From assembly GCF_018336975.1 (NCBI RefSeq), contig NZ_CP025572.1, positions 508,221 through 572,220 on the forward strand: a DNA stretch of 64,000 nucleotides. Direction: 5' to 3'. This DNA is from Marinomonas sp. CT5 (lineage in GTDB: Bacteria > Pseudomonadota > Gammaproteobacteria > Pseudomonadales > Marinomonadaceae). The notes under the pieces were generated by a model. The model saw only the letters and a list, made by a program, of their open reading frames with translations, ran no database searches and had not been told where the DNA came from. Both the position numbers and the translations under genes were made by a program. Within the stretch, counting starts at the first letter, position 1. Each line of letters begins with the position of its first letter. Shown piece after piece: positions 45,446 to 54,216 of this stretch.

Positions 45446-46471
45446 ATGAAATTTGTAAATTATTTGTGTTTGATGGTATTAACCACTTTGGGTTGGAGTA
45501 TTTCTCTTCAGGTGCAAGCTGATACTAGAGTATTGAAATTCCATAGTGGATTGGCTCAAACAAGACCAGAAGCTCAATATATAGAAGAGTTTGCTGATTT
45601 AGTTAAAGAAAAATCTAATGGATCACTACAAATCGATGTTTATCATGCCGGATCTCTTGGCCTAAAAGAAGCTGATATGCTTCGAATAATGAAAGGTGGA
45701 ATGGTTGATTTAGCTTTGATGTATGGTGAATATTATAAAAGAGACGCGCCAGCTTTAGCATCTGTTTATGCGCAAGGAGCCATTACAAAAGCTGAGCAGC
45801 ATTTGGCATTACTACCTACATTGCGCTCAATATATAAAGATGCCTATGCAAAGTGGGATATTCATACTGTAGGTGGTGTTGTGGCGCCAGTTTTTGATGT
45901 TGGTTTGCATTGTAAAGAGCCGGTTAACTCTTTAGCTCAGTTAAAAGATAAAAAAGTTCGAGTGTGGTCAGGGCATCTTGTCGACACTTTTAAAAAATTA
46001 GGCATATCTGCTCAAGTTATTGGTCAAAATGATATGTATCTTGCATTACAAACAGGAGTTGTAGATTGTGCTTATTATCTATCGACTGTAGCTAAAACGG
46101 TTTCTTTGCAAGAAGTAACCAAATATGAATCATACCTTCACCCTTGGGCGGCGTCTCCTTGGATGTTTGGGGTAAGTGATAAAACATGGCAGTCTCTCAC
46201 TGCAGATCAGCAAAAAGCTTTGACCGAGGCGGGTGAAGAAGTTTGGAAGGAAACCAAGTTGCTTGCAGTCGATCCACAACGAGAAGCCGCAGCACGAGAG
46301 GAGCGTAAATCTTTAGGGATCACCATATTAGAACCATTTAGTAAAAAAGATGTACAAACCTTCGTTGGTGCCGCGATGAGTGCATGGAAAGATATGGCAG
46401 AAGCCTCTGGGCCTGAAGGCATGAAATATTATGAAACTGTCTCTACATTGGCAAAAGAGCAACAAAAGTAA
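45446..46471 (+). CDS. dctP: TRAP transporter substrate-binding protein DctP (system 2)
   Basis: A 341-residue periplasmic protein. The signal peptide (about residues 1-25) ends QVQA before DTRVLKFHSG. Family features are IDVYHAGSLGLKEADMLRIMKGG, the ligand Arg in KKVRVWSGH, and QTGVVDCAYYLSTVAKT. Two Cys (HCKEP and DCAYY) are extra compared with many DctP proteins. Substrate is unknown, probably a small organic acid. It is followed by a hairpin before the permeases. Confidence 0.92.
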   Translation: MKFVNYLCLMVLTTLGWSISLQVQADTRVLKFHSGLAQTRPEAQYIEEFADLVKEKSNGSLQIDVYHAGSLGLKEADMLRIMKGGMVDLALMYGEYYKRDAPALASVYAQGAITKAEQHLALLPTLRSIYKDAYAKWDIHTVGGVVAPVFDVGLHCKEPVNSLAQLKDKKVRVWSGHLVDTFKKLGISAQVIGQNDMYLALQTGVVDCAYYLSTVAKTVSLQEVTKYESYLHPWAASPWMFGVSDKTWQSLTADQQKALTEAGEEVWKETKLLAVDPQREAAAREERKSLGITILEPFSKKDVQTFVGAAMSAWKDMAEASGPEGMKYYETVSTLAKEQQK

Positions 46472-46478
46472 GGACAAT

Positions 46479-46504
46479 AAAGGGCATGTAATGTGCCCTT
46501 TCTT
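46479..46504 (+). terminator. intra-operon hairpin after dctP (system 2)
   Basis: AAAGGGCA (46479-46486) pairs with TGCCCTTT (46494-46501) around a 7-nt loop, followed by CTTTG. It lies 8 bp after the stop codon and before the small-permease gene. The T-run is short. Confidence 0.7.
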
Positions 46505-46537
46505 TGCCTTTCTAAGTGCCTTTTATTAGGAGATATG

Positions 46538-47038
46538 ATGTCTTTTATTTCAAATGCGTTTGATCGATTAATACGGATCATTTTTTATATAGGGGTCATC
46601 TCAGGCATCGTTATGGCTGCATTGATCCTTGTTAGTTCATTACTGCGTTATATTGTGGGTTCGCCTATTTCATTTTCTGATGAGTTGGCGGGGCTGCTGT
46701 TTGTTACTTTGGCTTTTACTACCTTCCCTTTGGTCATGGACCGTTCTGAACATATACAGTTGTCTATCGTAACTGAAAAATTAAGTCATGGTGCCCAGCG
46801 TATCTGCCGTATTTTTGCTTCGCTAATTTTATTCGCTTTTGCCATTGTTTTTATTTATCAGTCATGGGCCTTCATGGATTTTTCTCGCATGATTTCATCG
46901 CGAACAGATGTTAGTGGTATTTTACTTTGGCCTTGGATGGCTTTAATGCCTATTTCAATGGTTTTATGTGTTTTGGTTGAGTTAAGAGCTATTTTCCGCA
47001 TCCTTAAAGATAGCCCCGTTTCGGAGCATTCAGTATGA
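46538..47038 (+). CDS. dctQ: TRAP transporter small permease DctQ (system 2)
   Basis: A 166-residue subunit with four membrane helices, from ATG 46538 with AGGAG 5 nt upstream; the frame extends to 46493 but that part overlaps the terminator. Features include SSLLRYIVGSPISFSDELAGLLF and LVMDRSEHIQLSIVTEKL, the DctQ second-helix and loop pattern. Its stop overlaps the dctM start by 4 bp. Confidence 0.9.
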   Translation: MSFISNAFDRLIRIIFYIGVISGIVMAALILVSSLLRYIVGSPISFSDELAGLLFVTLAFTTFPLVMDRSEHIQLSIVTEKLSHGAQRICRIFASLILFAFAIVFIYQSWAFMDFSRMISSRTDVSGILLWPWMALMPISMVLCVLVELRAIFRILKDSPVSEHSV

Positions 47039-48324
47039 GTTGGTTGATTTTAGGTTCCAGTTTAGCGGTTTTATTGGGGAGTGGCGCTATTCTAGGTGCA
47101 GCTCTCGGATTAACTGGGTTTATTTTATTACATTTTCAAGCTGGTGGTGCGAGCGCATTAGCGATTAATTCAGCTTGGAATTTGCTCTCAGATTTTACTT
47201 TAAGTGCAGTGCCTCTATTTATTATTTTAGGTGATATTTTATTGGCGAGTGGAGTATCTACTCGGGTATATAACGGGTTGGTTCCTTTATTTCGTAATGT
47301 GCCAGGAAAATTGCTGCACACTAATATAGCAGTCTGTACTCTATTTGGTGCAGTTAGTGGTTCGAGTACATCCACTGCGGCAGCGATAGGTTCTGTGAGT
47401 TACCCAGAGCTTAAGAAGCGTGGTTATGACTCCAATATGGTGGTAGGAACCTTAGCAGCAGGGGGGACTCTTGGATTACTCATACCACCTAGTCTTTCTT
47501 TATTGATCTATGGGGCAACGCAAGATGTTTCGATTGGTCGTCTTTTTATGGCTGGTTTGATTCCTGGCGCCTTAATTTCATTTGGTTTTTTTGCTTGGAT
47601 ATATTTTCGATCTAAGTTTGGTAGCTCTGTTACACCTGAGGAAAAAGAAAAGTTTAGCTGGGGAGATGCAATAAGAGGTTTGGCGCAAGTATGGCCTTTA
47701 CCCATATTAATATTTTTTGTCTTGGGTACCATCTACATGGGTATTACCACGCCAACAGAATCTGCTGCGATGGGTGTTGGTGTAGCCATTATTTTAGGTT
47801 TCTTTTGGGGCGATTTGACGACGAAGAAACTCTGGGAAGCGTTCTGTAGAGCATCGATGATGTTTAGTGCTGTCGCTTTAATATTGGTTGGGACGGTGAT
47901 TCTAGCTCAAGCTGTGAGTTTACTCGGTTTACCGAGATCTGCGGTTGGAGCAATAAATGATCTAGGATTAGATAAATATGGCGTACTCGTTATGGTCGTT
48001 CTGGTTTATCTTTTGCTTGGGTGTTTTTTTGATGGTATTTCACTACTATTAATGACATTGCCGATTACTTTTCCTATGGTAACCAGCATGGGATTTGATC
48101 CAGTTTGGTTTGGTGTCATTGTTACTTTATTAATGGAAGTTGGCATGATTACACCTCCGGTAGGACTTAACTTATTTGTTCTTAGCTCTATTACTAAAGG
48201 AGATGTAAGTGTCACTAGCGCAGCAAAAGCCTCTTTGCCATATTGGCTGATACTTCTTGCTGCTGTGGGTGTCCTTACTTTGTTTCCAGATATTGTTTTG
48301 TGGTTACCTAATATTTTGAATTGA
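47035..48324 (+). CDS. dctM: TRAP transporter large permease DctM (system 2)
   Basis: A 429-residue sodium-coupled permease of about twelve helices, beginning in an ATGA overlap. Motifs: GAVSGSSTSTAAAIGSVSYPELKKRG is represented by SGSSTSTAAAIGSVSYPELK, then GTLGLLIPPSLSLLIYG and MEVGMITPPVGLNLFVLSS. It resembles DctM of system 1 but is clearly a separate paralogue. It is convergent with the GlxA-type regulator, with 16 bp between stops. Confidence 0.93.
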   Translation: MSWLILGSSLAVLLGSGAILGAALGLTGFILLHFQAGGASALAINSAWNLLSDFTLSAVPLFIILGDILLASGVSTRVYNGLVPLFRNVPGKLLHTNIAVCTLFGAVSGSSTSTAAAIGSVSYPELKKRGYDSNMVVGTLAAGGTLGLLIPPSLSLLIYGATQDVSIGRLFMAGLIPGALISFGFFAWIYFRSKFGSSVTPEEKEKFSWGDAIRGLAQVWPLPILIFFVLGTIYMGITTPTESAAMGVGVAIILGFFWGDLTTKKLWEAFCRASMMFSAVALILVGTVILAQAVSLLGLPRSAVGAINDLGLDKYGVLVMVVLVYLLLGCFFDGISLLLMTLPITFPMVTSMGFDPVWFGVIVTLLMEVGMITPPVGLNLFVLSSITKGDVSVTSAAKASLPYWLILLAAVGVLTLFPDIVLWLPNILN

Positions 48325-48340
48325 TGGAGCGGGTGAAGGC

Positions 48341-49402
48341 TCAGCTCGCTTGAGATGTACGACGAGAATCCATTGGGGATTGGCCAAAGAATCTATGGTA
48401 AGTACGGCTGAAGTGAGCAGAGCTTACGAAACCACAAGCAACGGATACTTCAAAGATACTAAGGTTCGATTGTTGTATTAGTTGTCTAGCATGAGTTAAA
48501 CGATACTCCATGTAATAACGGGCAGGGGTCACGCCAACATTACTCTTGAATAGTCTTTCTATTTGTCGTCGAGAAATGCCCACCAGTTTTGTTAGCTCAT
48601 CTATGCTTAAAGGGTCTTCTACATTGTTTTCCATTAACTGAATAGAATCTTTTATACAGTTTGGAATGTGCGATTCTGGAAGCAGAAAACGGTTTGTTTT
48701 TTTAATGTCTTTTTTAGTTGGTCGATCAGAGCCAATTACTTCCGCAATAGCTTGTGAATAGTCTGTACCGTGTGAGCTTTTAATATAATGGAGCATCATA
48801 TCTAAGGTGCTGTTAGGACCAGAGCAGGTTAATAAAGAACCTTCTTCAGTAAAAGAGGATGTCGATAAATTTAACTTTGGAAACCGTTCTTCCATAATGG
48901 CTTTATTGTCTTGGTGAATAGAGATAGTGTTCCCTGTTTTGATTTTGCTATCTGCGACATAATAACTTCCATTCCATATACCTATGATGGTTGTATTTGA
49001 CTGGGCAGCTTTGACTAATACTTTGTTAAGTAATGGTTCTGGTCTGAGCGAGTTACGAAAGCCACCACAAATCACTAAAATAGCGTCTTTGTTTACTTCA
49101 ATGTCTTCTATATGGCCATCTGCTGCTATTTCTATAGAAATATCAGATAGTGCCTTGTTGCTGTTTACACCGTAGGTTTTGCATTCGTAGATAGGATTGT
49201 CATGTAATAGGTTAAGCGTCACTAACGTATCTAAAGCTACGGAAAAGGACGACATGGAAAAGTGATCAAGCAATACAAAGCTTACTTTTCTTAGTGGTTT
49301 TGATACTGCTTCAAATTGGGGGGAGTGTGTAAAAGCGAGATTGGAGCGTTTTAAATGACTTTGAAAATAGCACGTATTTTGATTGCTACTAGCTTCTAAC
49401 AT
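48341..49402 (-). CDS. GlxA/GATase1-type AraC-family regulator
   Basis: A 353-residue regulator. The N-terminal DJ-1/PfpI-like domain (VSFVLLDHFSMSSFSVALDTL and VICGGFRNSLRPEPLLNKV) senses a ligand. The C-terminal AraC domain is standard: LSIDELTKLVGISRRQIERLF and then YRLTHARQLIQQSNLSIFEVSVACGFVSSAHFSRTYHRFFGQSP, here quoted in part as EVSVACGFVSSAHFSR. Members control catabolism of choline, betaine, carnitine and arginine in pseudomonads. It is convergent with the second TRAP operon, so control of that operon is plausible. Confidence 0.9.
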   Translation of the reverse strand: MLEASSNQNTCYFQSHLKRSNLAFTHSPQFEAVSKPLRKVSFVLLDHFSMSSFSVALDTLVTLNLLHDNPIYECKTYGVNSNKALSDISIEIAADGHIEDIEVNKDAILVICGGFRNSLRPEPLLNKVLVKAAQSNTTIIGIWNGSYYVADSKIKTGNTISIHQDNKAIMEERFPKLNLSTSSFTEEGSLLTCSGPNSTLDMMLHYIKSSHGTDYSQAIAEVIGSDRPTKKDIKKTNRFLLPESHIPNCIKDSIQLMENNVEDPLSIDELTKLVGISRRQIERLFKSNVGVTPARYYMEYRLTHARQLIQQSNLSIFEVSVACGFVSSAHFSRTYHRFFGQSPMDSRRTSQAS

Positions 49403-49708
49403 TACGTTGACCTCTTACTAGATTTTTTACAAGCACAATGCCTCACAATCTTTGATGCAAAAAAAATGCCGCTAATCTAATAAGCTATCTATATTCTAAA
49501 AAGGCTACCTACATAATGGCGTGTTGCTTTTGTTGCTTGCTACCATATTTTTTAATTGGATGGCTTTCTGGAATAGTGGAAAAATCACCAAGGATAAAAC
49601 AAGAATGATACCTTTTAGAAAAGTTTTTATTCCATTTTGAGCAAGCTTATCAAAGAAAAGCGATACAATGAGTATCGCTTTTTACTTGTTTAAACTACGA
49701 TTTTTCAG
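49403..49708. other. intergenic region, about 300 bp
   Basis: Lies between the regulator (its 5' side) and the end of cysA. It holds the cysA terminator at 49656-49684 and presumably the promoter of the regulator. I see no gene or RNA in the rest. Confidence 0.5.
49656..49684 (-). terminator. terminator after cysA
   Basis: AAAAGCGATAC (49656-49666), loop AATGA and GTATCGCTTTT (49672-49682) give an 11-bp stem, with T-rich ends on both strands. It lies about 25 bp beyond the cysA stop. Confidence 0.85.
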
Positions 49709-50815
49709 TCAATTTGCTTTCTCTGTTTCCCAATTCAATAGCACAGGTTGCTGTGCATCATGGGCAAAGAAATAACCGGCTTTTGGCGTGACGTATAAGG
49801 TTTGTCCTTTTTCGAAGCAGTTTTTATCGAACGCCTTGTGAGGCAGATCGATTTCCCATACGTCGTTGCTTTGCCAATCAATTGGCGTCAGTTCTAAGCG
49901 AACTTCGGCCCCAATTGGGTTGATGGCAATGACACGCAAAGGCAAGTTGGATTGAGCGGTCGGTTCTCTTGATACAAAGAACTCATGGGAGCGAATGTAG
50001 AGTTGGCCGTCTTTCTGTTCCGCACCATTTGGCAGAGCGATACTGGCTTGCTGATTTTGCCATTTGCCGTTTTCCACTTTGCCTTCAAAGACATTGGCAT
50101 TGCCTAGGAAGTCGAAGACAAATCGGCTGTTAGGGGAGGCGTAAAGCGCATCAGGTTGGTCGATCTGTTCTATGTGGCCATTACTCATCACCACAACGCG
50201 ATCAGACAGTTCCAAGGCTTCTTCTTGGTCATGAGTAACGAAGACGCTGGTGAAGCCCAGTTCATCGTGCAATCCGCGCAACCAGCGACGCAGCTCTTTA
50301 CGAACCTTGGCATCCAACGCACCAAAGGGCTCGTCTAGTAGCAAGACTTCCGGCTGAGTCGCCAAGGCGCGTGCCAAAGCAATACGCTGTTTTTGGCCAC
50401 CAGAAAGTTGTGACGGGAAACGGTTAGCAAGATGTTCAAGCTGCACCATTTCCAATAAATGCATGACGCGATTTTTAATTTCAGTCGAGCTTGGTCGTTC
50501 CTTACGTGGCAAGACTTCTAAGCCAAAGGCCACATTGTCAGCCACTGTCATGTGACGGAATAGAGCGTAGTTTTGGAACACGAAGCCCACGCGACGATCT
50601 CGCACATGCAAGTTGGTCACGTCTCGGTTACCAAATTGAATGCGACCTGTATCCGCGCCTTCTAGACCCGCGATAATGCGCAATAACGTGGTTTTTCCTG
50701 AGCCCGATGGGCCAAGCAAACCAATCATTTCGCCTTCGTTGATATCCACTGACAAAGGTGACAAGGCTTGAAACTGCCCAAAGTGTTTGGAAATGTTTTC
50801 AATCAAAATACTCAT
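49709..50815 (-). CDS. cysA: sulfate/thiosulfate ABC transporter ATP-binding protein CysA
   Basis: A 368-residue ATPase. Walker A is GPSGSGKTT, the Q-loop is [14 protein letters not shown], the signature is [15 protein letters not shown], Walker B is [12 protein letters not shown] and the switch His is in VTHDQEEAL. The [17 protein letters not shown] segment is typical of CysA. The C-terminal TOBE-like domain starts near residue 235. The start ATG overlaps the cysW stop by 4 bp. It drives sulfate uptake through CysTW. Confidence 0.94.
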   Translation of the reverse strand: MSILIENISKHFGQFQALSPLSVDINEGEMIGLLGPSGSGKTTLLRIIAGLEGADTGRIQFGNRDVTNLHVRDRRVGFVFQNYALFRHMTVADNVAFGLEVLPRKERPSSTEIKNRVMHLLEMVQLEHLANRFPSQLSGGQKQRIALARALATQPEVLLLDEPFGALDAKVRKELRRWLRGLHDELGFTSVFVTHDQEEALELSDRVVVMSNGHIEQIDQPDALYASPNSRFVFDFLGNANVFEGKVENGKWQNQQASIALPNGAEQKDGQLYIRSHEFFVSREPTAQSNLPLRVIAINPIGAEVRLELTPIDWQSNDVWEIDLPHKAFDKNCFEKGQTLYVTPKAGYFFAHDAQQPVLLNWETEKAN

Positions 50816-51699
50816 TGTGTCACCTGTCTTTCTTTTTCAGCTTCAATTTTTAAACTACGTTCCTGACGCCATTCGATGAAGGCTTTCAACAACAAGGTAA
50901 GTAGGGCGATCATCGCCAATAGCGATGCGCTGGCAAACGCCGCAGCGGCTTGGTAATCCTCATATTGCAACTGAACGTGCAGCGGCAAGGTGTTGGTTTC
51001 GCCGCGAATGTTGCCCGAGACCACAGATACCGCGCCAAATTCACCGACGGCACGAGCGTTGGTTAGAATGACGCCATAAATCAGCGCCCATTTGATATTG
51101 GGCAAGGTCACGCGACGGAACAACTGCCAGCCAGAAGCGCCCAGAATGACGGCGGCTTCTTCGTCTTCTCGTCCTTGTTGTTGCATCAAAGGAATCAATT
51201 CTCGGGCAACAAATGGGCAGGTTACAAACACGGTGACCATCACAATACCCGGCCATGCAAACATCAACTGGATATCTTGATCGTACAACCAAGAGCCAAT
51301 CCAGCCGTTATTGCCGTACAACAAGAGATACAATAAACCCGCGACCACTGGGGAAACCGCAAATGGAATATCCATCAGGGTCATCAGTATTTTGCGGCCA
51401 GGAAATTCAAATCGGGTTACCGCCCACGCTAACATCACGCCGAAGACCAAGTTGATTGGCACGGTTAAAGCGGCCACGAACAAGGTTAAGCCAATGGCGT
51501 GCAGGGTATCGGCTTCCAGCAAGCTGTTAAAGTAATGCCCTGCGCCCTCTACAAAAGCTTGTTGGAATATGGCAATCAGCGGCACAACCAGCAAGATGGC
51601 GGTCAAAAATAAGGTAATACCAATGAGCAAACCTTTTACCAGCGGGCTGTCGCCGACTCGCAGCTGGTGTTGCCCAGATGACGATTTAGAAGATGACAT
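50812..51699 (-). CDS. cysW: sulfate ABC transporter permease CysW
   Basis: A 295-residue permease with about six helices. The coupling EAA motif is [21 protein letters not shown], and the C-terminal [29 protein letters not shown] is highly specific for CysW ([12 protein letters not shown]). Starts 9 bp after cysT. It forms the sulfate channel with CysT. Confidence 0.94.
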   Translation of the reverse strand: MSSSKSSSGQHQLRVGDSPLVKGLLIGITLFLTAILLVVPLIAIFQQAFVEGAGHYFNSLLEADTLHAIGLTLFVAALTVPINLVFGVMLAWAVTRFEFPGRKILMTLMDIPFAVSPVVAGLLYLLLYGNNGWIGSWLYDQDIQLMFAWPGIVMVTVFVTCPFVARELIPLMQQQGREDEEAAVILGASGWQLFRRVTLPNIKWALIYGVILTNARAVGEFGAVSVVSGNIRGETNTLPLHVQLQYEDYQAAAAFASASLLAMIALLTLLLKAFIEWRQERSLKIEAEKERQVTQ

Positions 51700-51708
51700 A
51701 ATAGATTC

Positions 51709-52569
51709 CTAGCTGCGTCCATGAAGGCGGCGTAAATAGCGCGCCTGCCAGATGTTGATGGCGAACAAGAGAATAAGCGATGCCATGAGAACCACAGAAG
51801 CAATGGCGCTGGCGGCGGGGAAATCGAACTCTTGTAAGCTAACGAAAATCATCAAAGAGGTAATTTCGCTGACGTATGGCATGTTGCCTGCGATAAAAAT
51901 GACCGCGCCAAACTCACCCAAACTACGGGTGAACGACAAGGCAATGCCGGTCATTAAGGCTGGCCACAAGGCAGGAAAAATCACTCGACGAAACACCGAC
52001 CAATCGGATGCACCCAAGGTCATGCCAGCTTCTTCCTCTTCTGGAGACAACTCCTCCAAAACGGGTTGTACTGTTCGTACAACAAAAGGAATACTGGTAA
52101 ACGCCATGGCAAGTACAATTCCCCAAGGGGTGTAAGCAATCTTGATTCCTAGGCTTTCGAGTATTTCCCCATACCAGCCGTTTTGTGCATATAAAGTGGC
52201 TAACGTGATACCGGCAACCGCGGTTGGCAAGGCAAAAGGCAAATCCACCAAGGCATCTAGAATACGGCGTCCGGGGAAGTCGTATCGCACTAACACCCAA
52301 GCAAGCAATAATCCAAAAAAGCCGTTAAAAACCGAAGCAAGCAAAGCCGCCCAAAGTGTGACTTTGTAACTGGCCACCACGCGTTCGTCGCTAATGACTT
52401 GCCAATATCTATCCCAGCCCATATCGACCGATTGCATGACTAGGCCGCTCATTGGGAGCAATAGAATCAAACTAATAAAGAGAAGAGATGTACCTAAACT
52501 TAAACTGAGTCCGGGCAAGACTCGTTTATGGCGAGGTCTGGTATCGGCCGCGCTTAAATGTGTTGCCAT
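51709..52569 (-). CDS. cysT: sulfate ABC transporter permease CysT (CysU)
   Basis: A 286-residue permease from ATG 52569; the longer frame to 52644 would run through the hairpin after sbp. About six helices are seen, with LVDLPFALPTAVAGITLATLY, EEEAGMTLGASDWSVFRRVIFP (EAA motif) and GEFGAVIFIAGNMPYVSEITSLMIF, all typical of CysT. It pairs with CysW. Its start lies about 110 bp after the sbp stop, and a stem-loop occupies part of that gap. Confidence 0.93.
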   Translation of the reverse strand: MATHLSAADTRPRHKRVLPGLSLSLGTSLLFISLILLLPMSGLVMQSVDMGWDRYWQVISDERVVASYKVTLWAALLASVFNGFFGLLLAWVLVRYDFPGRRILDALVDLPFALPTAVAGITLATLYAQNGWYGEILESLGIKIAYTPWGIVLAMAFTSIPFVVRTVQPVLEELSPEEEEAGMTLGASDWSVFRRVIFPALWPALMTGIALSFTRSLGEFGAVIFIAGNMPYVSEITSLMIFVSLQEFDFPAASAIASVVLMASLILLFAINIWQARYLRRLHGRS

Positions 52570-52634
52570 GTGTTTGCCTATGATGGTCGTAATCAGAGTA
52601 TTTGATAAAACGCCAGCTGTGTTAGAGACAGAAA

Positions 52635-52660
52635 AGCCGGACACGCAAGCGTATCCGGCT
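52635..52660 (-). terminator. intra-operon hairpin after sbp
   Basis: On the minus strand AGCCGGA (with a further ACGC) pairs with GCGT and TCCGGCT across a short loop, then TTTTCTG. It lies 20 bp after the sbp stop codon, before cysT. The T-run is short. Confidence 0.7.
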
Positions 52661-52679
52661 AGAGGTTATCATTCTGATA

Positions 52680-53693
52680 TTAGCGGCGCTGAAGTTGGTC
52701 TAGTTTACCACCATTTGAAAATATTTCTTTAGTCGCTTTTGGCCAGCCACCAGCAATATTTTCTACGGTTAATAATTCTACTTCAGGGAATTTCTCTGCG
52801 AATTCTTTCTTCACCACATCGTTGTGTACGCGGTAATTGAAACCAGCTAATAAACGCTGAGATTCTTCACTGTATAAATAGTTTAGGTATTCATGAGAAA
52901 CCTCTTGAGTGCCGTTTCTTTTCGCGTTTTTCGTCACAACGGCGACAGGGAACTCCGCTAGGATAGAGGTTTTTGGCACGACCACTTCGTATTTATCAGC
53001 ACCGTACTGGTTACGAATGTTGTTCACTTCTGATTCGAAGGTAATCAAAACATCGCCAATGCCGCGCTCTACGAAAGTGGTTGTCGCACCACGGCCACCC
53101 GTATCAAACACAGAAACGTTTTTTAGGAAGGTTCCTAGAAAATCATTGATCTTAGCGTCGTTGTCTTTTCCGAAGGTTTTTTGTGCGTAGCCATAAGCGG
53201 CAAGGAAAGTATAACGACCATTGCCTGATGTTTTCGGGTTTGGGAAGACCAATTTTACGTCATCACGTGCTAGATCGCCCCAGCTTTTAATATTCTTTGG
53301 GTTGCCTTTGCGAACAAGGAAGGCCGTGGTGGAATAATAAGGAGAGCTGGCATTTGGGAATTGGTCTTTCCAGTCAGCAGGAATGAGCTTGCCTTTGTCA
53401 TGCAGAACTTGCACATCCGTTACTTGGTTAAAGGTTACTACGTCTGCTGATAAGCCATTCATGATGGCATTGGCTTGTTTTGAAGAACCAGCATGAGACT
53501 GTTTAATCTCAATGGTTTTGCCCGTTTTTTCTAGCCAATGTTTTTCAAAGGTCGGGTTGTAAGTGGCGAACAATTCACGAGCAATATCGTAAGAAGTGTT
53601 CAGAATCGTTTGATCTGCAGCGGATGCTTGAACAGCACCGCTCAACAATAATGTACCAATAATCGATTTCAAAAAACGTGGCTTAGTTTTCAT
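52680..53693 (-). CDS. sbp: periplasmic sulfate-binding protein
   Basis: A 337-residue binding protein with a Sec signal peptide (about residues 1-25, ending QASA). It has [37 protein letters not shown] (sulfate-binding loop region), [12 protein letters not shown] and [19 protein letters not shown], all typical of the Sbp/CysP family. The choice between sulfate (Sbp) and thiosulfate (CysP) cannot be settled by eye. It heads the sbp-cysT-cysW-cysA operon and is followed by a hairpin. The divergent neighbour is feoA. Confidence 0.92.
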   Translation of the reverse strand: MKTKPRFLKSIIGTLLLSGAVQASAADQTILNTSYDIARELFATYNPTFEKHWLEKTGKTIEIKQSHAGSSKQANAIMNGLSADVVTFNQVTDVQVLHDKGKLIPADWKDQFPNASSPYYSTTAFLVRKGNPKNIKSWGDLARDDVKLVFPNPKTSGNGRYTFLAAYGYAQKTFGKDNDAKINDFLGTFLKNVSVFDTGGRGATTTFVERGIGDVLITFESEVNNIRNQYGADKYEVVVPKTSILAEFPVAVVTKNAKRNGTQEVSHEYLNYLYSEESQRLLAGFNYRVHNDVVKKEFAEKFPEVELLTVENIAGGWPKATKEIFSNGGKLDQLQRR

Positions 53694-53911
53694 AGTATCC
53701 TCATCAGAGAAGCTTAAATGGTTATTGACCGAAAGGTTACTTAAAAGATTTAGTTATTACAACTGTGTTTTATAAACTTTTATGGAATAAGTATAAGGAC
53801 TTTTCTACCAAGGTTTTTTTAGGCTTTGTTATAAATCGTTGAGCAAGCCGAAAAATGCATCGTTTTCTTATATTTGTTCTTACTTGTCAGGTTATTCTTA
53901 CAAGATCTTAG

Positions 53912-53944
53912 TGATAATATACTGAGTATCAATAATTGTTATCA
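53912..53944. promoter_or_regulatory. candidate Fur box upstream of feoA
   Basis: A/T-rich repeated GATAAT/ATTATC-like hexamers: TGATAATATACTGAGTATCA followed by AATAATTGTTATC (53912-53944). This resembles an imperfect Fur box just before the feoA Shine-Dalgarno site. Expected because feo genes are usually iron-repressed; not proven. Confidence 0.4.
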
Positions 53945-53960
53945 GTTCCTTGGAGCGTTT

Positions 53961-54185
53961 ATGGTGTTATCTGAGTTGTTAAAAGGCCATGTTGCTAATA
54001 TTCATTCTGTGTCACACCCTCAAGAAGACATGCAACGCCAGCTTTTAGCATTAGGTTTTGACCCCGGAGAAACCGTGCAGCTGATGACGAAAGCACCATT
54101 TGGTCATTCTTTGCAAATAAAGGTCGGCTCTACTTTGGTCGCCATTCATTCTGATGACGCAAGCTATATTCACCTCTGCGATTAG
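53961..54185 (+). CDS. feoA: ferrous iron transport protein FeoA
   Basis: A 74-residue SH3-like protein from ATG 53961, with GGAG 5 nt upstream. LLALGFDPGETVQLMTKAPFG and the C-terminal STLVAIHSDDASYIHL fit FeoA, a cytosolic partner that is thought to regulate the FeoB channel. It lies 31 bp before feoB. No feoC is present. Confidence 0.92.
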   Translation: MVLSELLKGHVANIHSVSHPQEDMQRQLLALGFDPGETVQLMTKAPFGHSLQIKVGSTLVAIHSDDASYIHLCD

Positions 54186-54216
54186 TGTTTAGCTTCAATA
54201 AGAGATCACTACAAAC

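Noticed and set aside
51752..52135. Plus-strand ORF of 127 codons
   Set aside because: Antisense to cysT, which has the full family motifs.
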